Part shown: positions 6,816 to 16,798 of the stretch, piece after piece
Layout of the letters: each line of letters begins with the position of its first letter
How positions within the stretch are numbered: position 1 is the first letter of the stretch
Assembly: GCA_030066595.1 (NCBI GenBank)
Contig: JASJBI010000053.1
Span: 1-37,701, forward strand
From: Alphaproteobacteria bacterium
GTDB taxonomy: Bacteria > Pseudomonadota > Alphaproteobacteria > JAJFFI01
Reading direction: 5' to 3'
DNA: 37,701 nt
Translations under genes and position numbers: made by a program
Notes under the pieces: generated by a model
Database searches by the model: none
What the model was told of the DNA's origin: nothing
What the model saw: only the letters and a program-made list of their open reading frames with translations

Positions 6816-9103
6816 TGGGTCAGCTGCTCGACCCGTTCCAGACCAACTTCACAAGCGGCGAGCAAAGCGCCGAGCTGCGCGGGCGCACCGACATCACCCA
6901 CTACTACAACGGCGCGGAGTACCTGCGGAACGTCGTCGTTCTGCCGCAGGGCGGCGCCCGCCGGCGGCCGGGGAGCACGTACCGCGACCGTGTGATGCGG
7001 CAGCTGACGAAGCTGGACCTGACCGGGCTGGTGTCGGCGCCCGAGGGAGGCACCGCCGCCAACGCCATCGACGACGACACCGCGACCGAGGTGGTGACGA
7101 CGAGCAACATCTCGACGACCGACCCCTACGTCATCCTCAAGGTCGACTTCGGCGCGGCCCAGACGGTCAAGGCGATCGACGTCCGCGGCCTCAAGACGAG
7201 CGCCGCCACGGTCGACTTCGACGACGAGGTGCGCTTCCAGTACAGCCTCAACGACAGCGACTGGACGGACTTCGGGACAGCCTTCGACAAGGTCGACGAG
7301 AACGACATCCAGCGCCGGCGGGCGGCGGCCACGGCGATCTCGGCGCGATACTGGCGGCTGGCGCGGGTCGGCACGACGGACGGCTCGACGCAGAAGTTCC
7401 ACATCGACGAGCTGTGGATGTGGGACGAGACGGCGACGCTGTCGAACGTGCGCGAGATGCGTTTCAGGTTCTCGACGGTGCAGGCCTACATCATGTCGCT
7501 CAGCGACAGAAACCTTGCCGTCTACAAGGACGGGGTCCACCAGGCCGACATCTACGTGCCCTTCACCCACGCGCAGGTGCGGGAGACCGCGTTCATCCAG
7601 AGCCTCGACACCATGCACATCTTTCACGAGGACGTGCAGCCGCACCGGATCGAGCGCGCCGGCGCCCACGACGAATGGAACGACCTGACCCAGGCCTTCA
7701 CCAACATCTTCCAGCACGACTTTGGCGACGGCGACGAGGACACATGGAGCGCCACCCGCGGCTGGCCGCGCTGCGGCACCTATCACGATGGCCGCCTGTG
7801 GCTGGCCGGCACGGCGCAGCGCCCGCAGACGATCTGGTCATCAAAGAGCGGCGACTTCTTCAACTTCGACGACGGCACCGGCCTCGACGCCGAGGCGATC
7901 GAGCGCACGCTGGACAGCGACGACGTCGCCTCGATCTACAACCTGAACAGCGGCAGACACCTGCAAGTATTCACCGAAAGTTCGGAATGGTATTTCTTGC
8001 CCGACAAAGAAGTTCTCACGCCCGACAACATCAAGGCTGTGCGGACCACCAACGTCGGCACCGAGGGGCCCGGTCTGCCGGTGCTCAAGGTCGAGAACGC
8101 GACCCTCTTCGTCGGCCGTCGGGATGACGCCGCCGATGACAGCTTCTGCTCCGTCCGCGAGTTCCTCTACACGGACCTCGAGAACCCCTACGAGGCGCAG
8201 GACCTCACCCTGCTCAGCTCGCACCTCATTCGCGCGCCCGTCGACTTCGCGGTGCTGCCGTCGACCACCTCGCGCCGGGGGGCGCTGGTCTTCGTCGTCA
8301 ACAACGACGGCACCATGGCGGTGCTGCAGACGCTGCGAAGGCAGGAGATCACCGCGTGGCAGCTGTGGATCACCGACGGGAATTACCTGTCCGTGGCTGT
8401 GGATGACCAGGACATCTACGTCGCCGTCGAGCGCACCATCGACGGGGTGACGACGCAATTCATCGAGCGTTTCGAGTGGGATGTCTACACCGACGCCGCC
8501 GTGATCGTCACCTCGGGGTTGCCCACAGACACGGTGACCGGCCTCGACCACCTTGATGGGGAAAGCTGCGAGGTCAGGGCCGACGGCAGCGTCCTGACCA
8601 ACGAGACTCCGTCCAGCGGATCAGTGACGATCGACGTGGCGGCAAGCACCAGGGCGGAAGTCGGGCTGGGCTTCCCCGACGTGAAGGAAGACCAGGTGAC
8701 GTGGCTGCAGACCCAGGGGCATACCGAGGCCGAGGCGCGCGAGCTGGTCTACGGCAACCGCACCCAGGCGGCGCTTGGCGATCAGGTGTGGATCCGCGAC
8801 ATGCCGGCGGACGTGCGGCAGGACGGCACCTCGCTGGTCGGCTTCAAGAAGCGGGTGGTCGAGGCGCACCTCGCGCTGCTGCAGACATCGGGCATCTACA
8901 TCGGCGCCAACAACCGGGTGCCGGTGCCTGTCCCGTTTCAGCGGTTCGGCGATGAGCTGCTCGATCAGGCGCCGCAGCTGTTCACCGGCGACAAGTCGAT
9001 CAAGGGCTTTCTGGGCTACACCCTGAAGGGGCAGGTTGACATCACCCAGAGGTCGCCGACAGGCTTCAGCCTGCTGGGCATGCGAAAGAGGGTCAGTCTA
9101 TGA
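6815..9103 (+). CDS. Tail tubular protein B (tail nozzle, T7 gp12-like) with inserted F5/8C-like domain
   Basis: This 762-residue protein has an N-terminus typical of podovirus nozzles: FTSGEQSAELRGRTDITHYY at ~12-31 and LRNVVVLPQGGARRRPGS at ~37-54. The family normally runs straight into MRFRFSTVQAYIMSL, here at ~215-229. Between them (about 70-205) sits an extra domain. It has NAIDDDTAT, VDFGAAQTVKAIDV, a S-L-N-D-S-D-W strand and ARYWRLARV, which together resemble a discoidin (F5/8 type C) carbohydrate-binding fold. The nozzle forms the distal tail tube and often touches the cell surface. The stop overlaps the next gene as ATGA. Confidence 0.92.
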   Translation: MGQLLDPFQTNFTSGEQSAELRGRTDITHYYNGAEYLRNVVVLPQGGARRRPGSTYRDRVMRQLTKLDLTGLVSAPEGGTAANAIDDDTATEVVTTSNISTTDPYVILKVDFGAAQTVKAIDVRGLKTSAATVDFDDEVRFQYSLNDSDWTDFGTAFDKVDENDIQRRRAAATAISARYWRLARVGTTDGSTQKFHIDELWMWDETATLSNVREMRFRFSTVQAYIMSLSDRNLAVYKDGVHQADIYVPFTHAQVRETAFIQSLDTMHIFHEDVQPHRIERAGAHDEWNDLTQAFTNIFQHDFGDGDEDTWSATRGWPRCGTYHDGRLWLAGTAQRPQTIWSSKSGDFFNFDDGTGLDAEAIERTLDSDDVASIYNLNSGRHLQVFTESSEWYFLPDKEVLTPDNIKAVRTTNVGTEGPGLPVLKVENATLFVGRRDDAADDSFCSVREFLYTDLENPYEAQDLTLLSSHLIRAPVDFAVLPSTTSRRGALVFVVNNDGTMAVLQTLRRQEITAWQLWITDGNYLSVAVDDQDIYVAVERTIDGVTTQFIERFEWDVYTDAAVIVTSGLPTDTVTGLDHLDGESCEVRADGSVLTNETPSSGSVTIDVAASTRAEVGLGFPDVKEDQVTWLQTQGHTEAEARELVYGNRTQAALGDQVWIRDMPADVRQDGTSLVGFKKRVVEAHLALLQTSGIYIGANNRVPVPVPFQRFGDELLDQAPQLFTGDKSIKGFLGYTLKGQVDITQRSPTGFSLLGMRKRVSL

Positions 9104-9783
9104 GGCCGGATCCGTACCGCGAATATTCTCCCGCGAGCTCGTGCTTCCTTGAGGCGGCGGCGGCGCTGTTCGCGTCGGCCCCGGTCGCCGGCACTGCGGC
9201 GGCGGGTGCCACGACGGCGGCGACGGCGGCATCGGCCGGATCCCTGGTGCCGTTTGCGTCGGCCGCGCCCACCGTGCTCAGCCCCGTGGTGGCGGCGCCG
9301 ACGACCGCGATCCCGTTCGCGTCGACCCTGCCGGCGGCGGCGGTCTCCACCGGCGCGGCGCAGAGCGTCTTCTCGATGAAGAACATCCTGGCCACGCTGG
9401 GCCTCGGATCGGCGGTGACCGGCGGCTTCATGAACGCGGCGGATCTCGAGGCGCAGCGGGAGCTCGCGGAGCTGCGGGCCAAGCAGGAGATCACCAAGGG
9501 CATCGAGGAGGGCAATGAGCTGAACCGGCGCCTGATCGAGGCCCTCAATACCAACATCGCGCAGGCGGCCGGAAGTGGCCTGAGCCTTGAGGGAACCGAG
9601 AACATCAACCAAGCCCTCAGCGACGATGCCGACGTGCAGTTTCGCCGCATCAAGTCGGGAGCCGAGACGGCCTCGGCCGTGCGCCGGGCCGAGAGCAAGG
9701 TGTTGCGGCGTCGGGCCGGCAGCGCCGTGCTGCAGGGGTTTGCCAATGCGGCGGCATTCGGCTCGCTGATCAGGAGGGCCTGA
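9100..9783 (+). CDS. Internal virion protein, small (gp14-like)
   Basis: This 227-residue protein starts in the ATGA overlap with the nozzle gene. Residues ~15-90 are Ala/Pro/Val-rich and hydrophobic, able to insert into membrane. Residues ~108-160 form a charged helix (AQRELAELRAKQEITKGIEE). The C-terminal part has QAAGSGLSLEGTENI and AVLQGFANAAAFGSLI, a pattern seen in podovirus core proteins that follow the nozzle gene. By analogy with T7 gp14, it would sit in the core stack and enter the outer membrane during DNA ejection. The assignment rests on gene order plus sequence style. Confidence 0.75.
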   Translation: MRPDPYREYSPASSCFLEAAAALFASAPVAGTAAAGATTAATAASAGSLVPFASAAPTVLSPVVAAPTTAIPFASTLPAAAVSTGAAQSVFSMKNILATLGLGSAVTGGFMNAADLEAQRELAELRAKQEITKGIEEGNELNRRLIEALNTNIAQAAGSGLSLEGTENINQALSDDADVQFRRIKSGAETASAVRRAESKVLRRRAGSAVLQGFANAAAFGSLIRRA

Positions 9784-9784
9784 C

Positions 9785-11521
9785 GTGCCTGACCTGCAAC
9801 GGCGCCTCGGGATAGCCGCCAGCTCCGGCACGGTGCCGACGGTCAGCCTTAACACCGGATCGGGCGCCGGCCTGCTGTCGATCGGACAGGCCTACTTCAG
9901 CCTGGCGGCGCAGGAGAAGCAGCGCGAAGCGATCGCCGACGAGATCGAGGGGAAGAAGGCTGGCGCGCAAGCGGCCCTGAGCCAAGCGCTGACGCTGCCG
10001 GATGGCACCGTGCTGCCGCGGTTCATGGAGGCGGAAGGCACCGACGTCTACACGCGCGCCTACAACAGGGAGCAGATGGTCACCTACCGGGCGCTGCTCG
10101 AGAAGAACATCCGCGAGAAGGCGGCGGTGCTGTCGGTGCAACACCGGTCGGACCCGCAGGCGATGGTGACCGAGTTCGACAGCTACATTCAGGGGCTGGT
10201 CTCATCGGCGCCGGTGCAGGCTCAGGCCTTGATCGCCAGCCAGGCGTCGGCCCTGATCACGCCGCGCGTGCTCGACGCCTTCGACCAGCGCCGCAACATC
10301 GTCGCGCGCGAGAACGAGGCGGCGCGCGAAAGCTTCCGCGAGCAGCTGCTGCAGGACGCCTATGGCTTCGGTCAGAGCGTCGGCCTGCAGGGCAGCGGCG
10401 CCTCGGGCGCGGCCGGCAACATCGGCAGCCTGCTCACCAGCTACATCGACGTGACGGCCAACCAGGTCGACGGCGAGACCTACACGGCGGCCGAAGCGCA
10501 GCGGGACGTGCAGGTCTTCACCTCGGCGGTCACCCGGCAGACGATCATGGGCATGTACGACGGCGCGGCCGACAAGGACGGGTTCGCGACCAAGTTCGTC
10601 GAGGGCAATGCCAGCATCGACATCCCGGTGATGACACCGGATGGCGTCAAGGTGGTGCGGCAGAACGCGCGCGCGGCCATGTCCGAGCAGGACCGCCTTG
10701 CGGTGCAGGGGTACTTCAACGGTCAGCAGCGCGAGCGGGCACGCATCGAGAGGAAGGCGGAAAGTGACTTTGACCGGGCGCGGACGGAACGTGGCAACGC
10801 GGCTTTCAAGGATGCGGTCACGCTGAACGCCGAGGGCAACCTGACTGACGAGTTCGTCGAGGCCAACCGTGACGAGTTCACCACCGCGCAATTCGCGACG
10901 CTGAAAAAGCTGGCTGATCCCGAGCAGGCGATCGAGAACGACCCGGAGCTGTTCGCCGACATCATGGAGATGATGGAGGAAGACCCGATGCAGGCGCGCG
11001 ACATGGCGTTGACCGGCTATCGGCAGGGGCAGCTGACGCAACAATTCGTGACGATGGTCGAGGCGCGCGGGGCCGGGCGCACGCCGCAGTCGCTGAAGCA
11101 GGGGCTCGACTTCATCGCCGGCAAGATGGCACCCAGCCCGCTGTTCGACGAACCGGGACGCAAGAGCAGGATGGTCGAGGCCAAGGACGCGCTGCGCCGC
11201 TTTTACCTGGCCGACCCGACCGTGAGCGACGCCGACATCTTCAAGCGGGCGCGGGAACTGGTGCAGAACCTCTCGCTGGCGCCGCTCGAGAACGAGTTCG
11301 GGCTGCTCGCCGATCCGACGTATATGTCGATCCGTCGCGACGTCAGCGACCTTGCCGGCATCCGCGACGATCTGCGGCGGGCCGAGCTCGACTTCCGGCG
11401 GCGGCTCGACGAGGGCACGATTGATGCCGACAGCACGCTGGCACGGCGCGAGCTGATGATCTTCGATGCGTGGCACGACTGGCTGGCGCTGCGCGATAAG
11501 CTGCAGGTGAGTGGACGCTGA
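9785..11521 (+). CDS. Internal virion protein, medium (gp15-like)
   Basis: The product is 578 residues from GTG 9785, one base after the previous stop. It is almost entirely helical and soluble, rich in Glu, Arg and Ala, with no transmembrane segment. It contains EKQREAIADEIEGKKAGA near the start and DFRRRLDEGTIDADSTLAR near the end. Position two of three between nozzle and tail-fibre genes and the size match T7 gp15, the periplasmic tunnel component of the ejectosome. No diagnostic motif was seen, so the call depends on synteny. The stop overlaps the next ATG (TGATG). Confidence 0.72.
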   Translation: MPDLQRRLGIAASSGTVPTVSLNTGSGAGLLSIGQAYFSLAAQEKQREAIADEIEGKKAGAQAALSQALTLPDGTVLPRFMEAEGTDVYTRAYNREQMVTYRALLEKNIREKAAVLSVQHRSDPQAMVTEFDSYIQGLVSSAPVQAQALIASQASALITPRVLDAFDQRRNIVARENEAARESFREQLLQDAYGFGQSVGLQGSGASGAAGNIGSLLTSYIDVTANQVDGETYTAAEAQRDVQVFTSAVTRQTIMGMYDGAADKDGFATKFVEGNASIDIPVMTPDGVKVVRQNARAAMSEQDRLAVQGYFNGQQRERARIERKAESDFDRARTERGNAAFKDAVTLNAEGNLTDEFVEANRDEFTTAQFATLKKLADPEQAIENDPELFADIMEMMEEDPMQARDMALTGYRQGQLTQQFVTMVEARGAGRTPQSLKQGLDFIAGKMAPSPLFDEPGRKSRMVEAKDALRRFYLADPTVSDADIFKRARELVQNLSLAPLENEFGLLADPTYMSIRRDVSDLAGIRDDLRRAELDFRRRLDEGTIDADSTLARRELMIFDAWHDWLALRDKLQVSGR

Positions 11522-14500
11522 TGCCTGACGAGCTCGGACGCCTGACCGAAGAGGACCGGACGGCACTGCCGTCCATCGAGGGCGCAGACGACGCCAGCTC
11601 GGAGCTCGTGGTGCAGGAGGCGGATCGCGCGTCGTCCTCAGCGATGGATCGGTTCCGCCGGCGCGTCGAGGGCTACGAAAGCGGCGGGGTCGAGAGCGTA
11701 TCGCGGACGCCCCCCGGCGGCTCGCGGTTCGGGATCCCGGAGGAGGCGGGGCCGGCGGGACGGGCGCGGCCGGGCGTCGAGCGCGAGGAGGGGCCGGAGG
11801 ATCAAAGCACGGTGGGGCGCGCGTTTCGCAACGTCGCCGAGATCCCGGGGCAGGCCGTGGCGGGCGCGGTCGATGCGGTCAAGAACACGATCAGCGGCCT
11901 CGAGGACCTCAACGAGTGGCTGACCGACCAGGTGCCCGAGGCGGTGCGATCCGGCGTGCCCGACCTCAAGCTGCTGGCGGTGGGGCTGGCGACGCGGGGC
12001 GAGAAGACCAGGGTCGAGGAGACCATCCCCGAGCTGCCGGCACCGCGGACGGGGACGGGCGCCGTGGTGCGGCCGATCTCGCGCTTCATCGCCGGCTTCA
12101 TCGGCGGGCAGAAAGTGCTTGGCGCGGCCGGCATGGCACCGAGCACCTTACGAGCAATGGCGGCTGGCGGCCTTGCCGACCTCGCCGTGTTCGACGGGCA
12201 GGAAAAGCGGCTGTCGAACCTGCTGCAGGAGATCGGCGTTCCCGACAACGTGGTGACCGACTTCCTGGCGGCGGACCCTGACGACAACGAGGCCCTGGGC
12301 CGCCTCAAGAACGTGGTCGAGGGCCTCGGTCTCGGCCTCCTCACCGAAGGGCTGCTGCGCACGGCGAAGGCGATCCGCTCCGGCGTCAAGGCCCTGAAGG
12401 GCGCCGCCCACAAGCCGCCGACGCCGGAGGAGGCCACGGCCGCGCTGAGGGCCGAGTTCGGCGAGGTCACCGAGCGCGACTTCATGATCTTCGGCGACGC
12501 GGATGCGCCGCTGGTGGAAGTGACGCGGGCGAAGCGGAAGATGAAGCCGCGGCCGACACCGGAAGGCAAGCTGGCGGTGGCGCTCGGCGAGGTGCTCGAA
12601 AAGGCGCGGGCGGCGCAGCCGCGGGTGCAGCGTATCGGCGAGGCGGCAGGGCCGGAGATGGCCGATGTCGAGGCGACGGTTCGGTCGATCGAAACCGTCG
12701 GCGACTTCGCCGAAGCTGCGGTGCAGACGCTGCGGCGGCCGAAGTTCAAGGAAGGGCAGTCGCTAACGCAATGGCTACGGTCGAAAGGCGGGCTGATAGA
12801 TCAGGGGGGCGAGCTGCGGGCGCAGGGCATTACGTCCAAGACGTCTCCGGGCCTGATCAACAACAAGGCCGGCATGAACCTTGACGACGCGGCGCGCGCG
12901 GCGTGGGAGGAGGGCTATCTCGACGATTTCGCCGAGCGGCCGACCATCGACGAGTTTCTGCAGGCACTCGACGACGATTTCCGCAAGATCAACGTGCGGG
13001 TGCGGGCAGACGATGCGGATCGGGCGGCGGCCGAAGGGCTACATGCCGACTTTGAGGAGGCGCTTTCGTCGATGGGCATCACGCGGGACATGTCCAACGA
13101 CCAGATCAAGCGGGCCCTGATTGATCCGGCTGGCGATCCGGCGCGGTCACTAGACGATCTGCTGCGCGAGCAAGGCGAGCTTGAGGCGGCGGGGGATGTG
13201 CGGCTGAAAGTCTTTGCGGATGAGGAACAGGGCGAGGTCTTCATTAACTTCAACCGCATCGAGGCGGGCGAGGACGTCAAGACGCTGATGGCCGAGACGG
13301 CCAACGCGATGAAGGGCTCGATTGACGAGGCCCGCCGCGGCGTGCAGACCAACGAGCAGACGGCCAAGCTGGCAGAGGAGATGGGGCTGTCGGTCGGCGA
13401 CCTCCTCAGCCGGCGCAAGGGTGAGCCGCTGAACGCGGAGACCGCCTTGGCGGCGCGGCGCCTGATGGTGGCCTCCGCCGACAAGCTGCTCGAGACGGCG
13501 CAGAAGGCGGCCGGGGCGAACGCCGGCGCCGTCGACCAGTTCAACTTCCGCCGCATGATGGCGCTGCACCATGCGATCCAGAAGGAGGTCGTCGCCGCGC
13601 GCACCGAGACCGCGCGGGCGTTGCAGTCCTGGGCCATGCCGGCTGGTGGCAGCGTCGAGCGGGCGCGGGCGGTGGCCGATGCCCTCGACGCCATGGGCGG
13701 CGCCAAGATGACCCAGGAGCTGGCGCGGCGCCTGGCGGTGCTGGGCGAGGCCGGCGCTCGGCCGCAGGACGTCGCCAAGTTCGCCGACCGCGGCTGGGGC
13801 GCGGTGACGGTCGACGCGGTGCGCGAAGTGTGGATCAACGGCCTTCTGAGCTCGCCGAAGACGCACATCGTCAATATCAGCTCGAACACGTTCGTCGCGG
13901 CACAGCAGATCGCGGAGAGGAAGGCGGCCGAAATCGTCAGCGGCAGCCTCGACACCACCGGCGGCGTGGCCGTCGGCGAAGCTGCGGCCATGGCGGGCGG
14001 CCTAATCGATGCCCTGCCGGATGCCCTGCGCCTGTCATGGAAGGCGCTGCGCACCGGCGAGGTCGGGCGTTCGCTCAACAAGATCGACGTGCCGCGGCCG
14101 GGGGCGTTCAGCACGCGGGCTTATTCCGCCGCCCGGGGCAAGAGCGCGGCTGAGGCCGAAGTGTTCGCGCGGACGCCGCTGGGCCGGGCGATCAACGCCG
14201 TCGGCGCGGTGACGCGGGCGCCCGGGCTGGCGCTCGGAGCTGAGGACGAGTTCTTCAAGACGATCGGCTACCGGATGGAGCTGCGCGCGCAAGCGATACG
14301 GACGGCGGCGCAGGAGGGCCTGACGGGCCAAGCGGCGCAGCGGCGCATCGCCGAGGTGCTGATGAACCCGCCGGAGCACATCCGCATCAACGCGGCTGAC
14401 GCGGCGCTCTACAACACCTTCACCAACCGGGCCGGCTGGTTCGCGCGGGGCATCCTCAACCTCCGCAACGGGCAAAGCCCGATGAACCCGCTGCCGTTTA

Positions 14501-15732
14501 TCATCCCGTTCGTGCGGACGCCCGCCAACATCGCGCGCTATGCCTTCGAGCGGACGCCGCTGGCGCCGCTGGTGGGGCAGTGGCGGGCCGACATCCGGGC
14601 CGGCGGGGCGGTGCGCGACATTGCACTGGCAAGGACGGCGACCGGCACGCTGGCGATGATGTGGGCGGCGGACATGGCCGACCGCGGCTACCTCACCGGG
14701 CGCTTGGCCGACGACCCGGGCGTGCGTGGCTCGAAGTTCCGGCAGGGGCAGAAGCCCTACTCGTACCTGATCGGCGATCGCTGGTGGTCGTACAACCGCA
14801 CCGATCCGCTGGGCATGACGCTGGGCCTGGCGGCGGACATCGCCGAGAGCATCCGTCGCGGCGAGGTCGACGAGGAGGACGTCGATGAGTGGTACGAGGT
14901 CTCGGCCATGGGCATCACGGCAATCTCACAGGTGACGCTCAACAAGACCTACTTGCGCGGCATGGCCGAGCTCTCCGAGGTGCTGATGGATCCCGACCGG
15001 CACACACAGGGCTACGTCTCGAACCTGGCGGCGAGCTTCCTGCCCGGGACGGCCATGCTGGCCAACATCGAGCGCGCGGTTGACCCGACCGTGTCGGACG
15101 TACAGTCACCGGCGGACGCGGCCTACGCGCGCATCTGGTTCCTGTCCGACCAGCTCCCGCGAAAGCGCGATCTGTGGGGCGAGCTCTACACCAACGAGAG
15201 CGGCTTGGGGCGCGTCTACGACTTCCTGTCGCCGATCTCGGCCTCGCCAGTGAGCGAGAGTCCGATCGACGCGGAGATCCAGCGGCTGAACGCCGACGTG
15301 CGGAGGATGCGCAAGCGGGCGACCTTCAACGGCGCCGACATCAACTTCAAGCAGTGGCCGCACATCTTTGAAGCCTACGTGCAGCTGGCCGGCAACGCGA
15401 TCGAGCCGCCGGAGAAGTTCGGCAAGGGGTCAAAGGCCTTCCTTGACGAGGTGGTCACCGGGCAAAGCCCGTACACCGGCGTCTATCGGCTGTACACCGA
15501 CGGGCACGACGGCGGCAAGGCGGCCTTCATCAAGAACACGATCAGCGACTACAGGCGGCTGGCGCGGTCGGTGCTGATGGGCGACCGGCCCGACATCGAG
15601 CGCCAGCCGAGCGTAGCGCAGGTTCTCGAGGGGCTGCCGGAGGGGCAACTGGCATTGTTCCGCGGGCATGTGCGCGAGCAGCAGGCGGCGGCGCGGGCAC
15701 GGGCCATGCCGTTCGGCGTCAGCGCCAGATAG
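11521..15732 (+). CDS. Large internal virion protein (gp16-like ejectosome component)
   Basis: At 1403 residues this is the largest gene of the genome, the size class of T7 gp16. Residues ~1-100 are acidic and flexible. Residues ~770-800 carry NGLLSSPKTHIVNISSN, a motif common to large core proteins of podoviruses. AEDEFFKTIGYRMELRAQAI and PLPFIIPFVRTPANIARYAF follow at ~905-1010, with hydrophobic stretches that could cross the inner membrane. A full lytic transglycosylase domain, present in T7 gp16, was not found. Only a short ESGG-like stretch near residue 52 hints at one. It probably builds the channel for DNA entry. Confidence 0.82.
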   Translation: MPDELGRLTEEDRTALPSIEGADDASSELVVQEADRASSSAMDRFRRRVEGYESGGVESVSRTPPGGSRFGIPEEAGPAGRARPGVEREEGPEDQSTVGRAFRNVAEIPGQAVAGAVDAVKNTISGLEDLNEWLTDQVPEAVRSGVPDLKLLAVGLATRGEKTRVEETIPELPAPRTGTGAVVRPISRFIAGFIGGQKVLGAAGMAPSTLRAMAAGGLADLAVFDGQEKRLSNLLQEIGVPDNVVTDFLAADPDDNEALGRLKNVVEGLGLGLLTEGLLRTAKAIRSGVKALKGAAHKPPTPEEATAALRAEFGEVTERDFMIFGDADAPLVEVTRAKRKMKPRPTPEGKLAVALGEVLEKARAAQPRVQRIGEAAGPEMADVEATVRSIETVGDFAEAAVQTLRRPKFKEGQSLTQWLRSKGGLIDQGGELRAQGITSKTSPGLINNKAGMNLDDAARAAWEEGYLDDFAERPTIDEFLQALDDDFRKINVRVRADDADRAAAEGLHADFEEALSSMGITRDMSNDQIKRALIDPAGDPARSLDDLLREQGELEAAGDVRLKVFADEEQGEVFINFNRIEAGEDVKTLMAETANAMKGSIDEARRGVQTNEQTAKLAEEMGLSVGDLLSRRKGEPLNAETALAARRLMVASADKLLETAQKAAGANAGAVDQFNFRRMMALHHAIQKEVVAARTETARALQSWAMPAGGSVERARAVADALDAMGGAKMTQELARRLAVLGEAGARPQDVAKFADRGWGAVTVDAVREVWINGLLSSPKTHIVNISSNTFVAAQQIAERKAAEIVSGSLDTTGGVAVGEAAAMAGGLIDALPDALRLSWKALRTGEVGRSLNKIDVPRPGAFSTRAYSAARGKSAAEAEVFARTPLGRAINAVGAVTRAPGLALGAEDEFFKTIGYRMELRAQAIRTAAQEGLTGQAAQRRIAEVLMNPPEHIRINAADAALYNTFTNRAGWFARGILNLRNGQSPMNPLPFIIPFVRTPANIARYAFERTPLAPLVGQWRADIRAGGAVRDIALARTATGTLAMMWAADMADRGYLTGRLADDPGVRGSKFRQGQKPYSYLIGDRWWSYNRTDPLGMTLGLAADIAESIRRGEVDEEDVDEWYEVSAMGITAISQVTLNKTYLRGMAELSEVLMDPDRHTQGYVSNLAASFLPGTAMLANIERAVDPTVSDVQSPADAAYARIWFLSDQLPRKRDLWGELYTNESGLGRVYDFLSPISASPVSESPIDAEIQRLNADVRRMRKRATFNGADINFKQWPHIFEAYVQLAGNAIEPPEKFGKGSKAFLDEVVTGQSPYTGVYRLYTDGHDGGKAAFIKNTISDYRRLARSVLMGDRPDIERQPSVAQVLEGLPEGQLALFRGHVREQQAAARARAMPFGVSAR

Positions 15733-15742
15733 GGAGAGGGCC

Positions 15743-16378
15743 ATGGCCGACATTGACATCAACGTCAACGACAACTGGAAGCAGCACGTCGCCGTCGGGG
15801 GCGAGACCTCATTCGTCTATGACTTCCCCGTCACCGACAGCAGCTACCTCAAGGTGCTGCGGCAGACCAGCGCGACGGCGGACCCGGTCGAGCAGGTGAT
15901 CAGCACCAACTACACCGTCAACGGCGTCGGCGCGGAGGGCGGCGGCAGCATCACCTTGGTCTCGCCCAGCTCGGCGTCGGCCGGCGAGGTGTGGACCCTC
16001 TACCTCGACATTCCCGAGGAGCGCCTTGGCGGCTACCAGACCGCCGGCTCGTTCAGGGCGCTCGTGGTCAACGCCGAGTTCGACAAGTACATGCAGATCC
16101 TGCAGCAGCTGCGGCGGGACTTCGACCGCACCATCGTCCTCGACCCGGCCGACCCGGCGGCCTCGCTGACGCTGCCGTTGAAGTCGGCCCGGGCCAGCCG
16201 CAACCTCGCGTTCGACAGCAACGGCGACCTGGTGGCATCGGCCGAGATCGCGGAGGCGGTGGTCTCCGCATACATGGAAACCGTGCTCGACGACGCCGAC
16301 GCCGAGACGGCGAGGGCGACGCTCGAGGTCTACGATGCCGCGCTCGACATTGCGCTCTATCACTTCGGAGGAATCTGA
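15743..16378 (+). CDS. Tail fibre N-terminal adaptor protein (T7 gp17 N-domain-like)
   Basis: This 211-residue protein starts at ATG 15743 behind GGGAGAGGG. The first ~150 residues match the T7 tail-fibre N-terminal domain in style. An opening strand with FVYDFPVTDSSYLKVLRQ is followed by YTVNGVGAEGGGSITL, LYLDIPEERLGGYQTAGSF and a helix FDKYMQILQQLRRDFDRTI. That domain anchors fibres to the tail. The protein ends soon afterwards, without a shaft or receptor-binding tip, so the fibre is probably built from this adaptor plus the next two proteins. Confidence 0.82.
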   Translation: MADIDINVNDNWKQHVAVGGETSFVYDFPVTDSSYLKVLRQTSATADPVEQVISTNYTVNGVGAEGGGSITLVSPSSASAGEVWTLYLDIPEERLGGYQTAGSFRALVVNAEFDKYMQILQQLRRDFDRTIVLDPADPAASLTLPLKSARASRNLAFDSNGDLVASAEIAEAVVSAYMETVLDDADAETARATLEVYDAALDIALYHFGGI

Positions 16379-16380
16379 TC

Positions 16381-16797
16381 ATGGCACTCGACAACAGGGC
16401 GGTGTTCCCGCAGGAACCCAAGACCGCCGGCATCTCTTTCGCGGGCTCGTCCCAGTCGACACAGATGGACCCGGCCACGGTGGCGCCGACCACCCTGCTG
16501 ACGGCGGGCAGCGACGGTGCGCTGGTGACGCGGGTGGAGGTGACGGCCGAGGGCACGGTGACGGCCGAGAAGGTGGTGTTGTGGGTACAGCCGGGCGGCT
16601 CCGGCAACTGGTACGCCCGCACGAGTGCCGTGCTCGCAGCCTATACCCAGGCGGCGACCGACGCGCAGGGCTCGATCCTCCTCGTCGACCCGGAGAAGCC
16701 CGACACCTATCTCGCGCTGGCCGCCGGCGACGTCGTCGGCATCACCCATCACGTCGACCAGCAGAGCATGGTCTTCGCGGAGTACAGGGACTACTAG
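16381..16797 (+). CDS. Small tail-fibre-region structural protein
   Basis: This 138-residue protein starts at ATG 16381 behind CGGAGGAATC. It is beta-rich: QSTQMDPATVAPTTLLTAGS at ~24-43, VTAEKVVLWVQPGGSGNW, and LALAAGDVVGITHHVDQQS near the end. Small proteins of this type occur beside phage tail fibres and capsid decoration genes. No enzyme motif was seen. The position between the fibre adaptor and the receptor-binding candidate suggests a virion surface component. Confidence 0.62.
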   Translation: MALDNRAVFPQEPKTAGISFAGSSQSTQMDPATVAPTTLLTAGSDGALVTRVEVTAEGTVTAEKVVLWVQPGGSGNWYARTSAVLAAYTQAATDAQGSILLVDPEKPDTYLALAAGDVVGITHHVDQQSMVFAEYRDY

Positions 16798-16798
16798 C

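Noticed and set aside
10202..11566. Minus-strand 454-codon ORF
   Set aside because: Shadow of the gp15-like gene. It has no start context and no recognisable motif.
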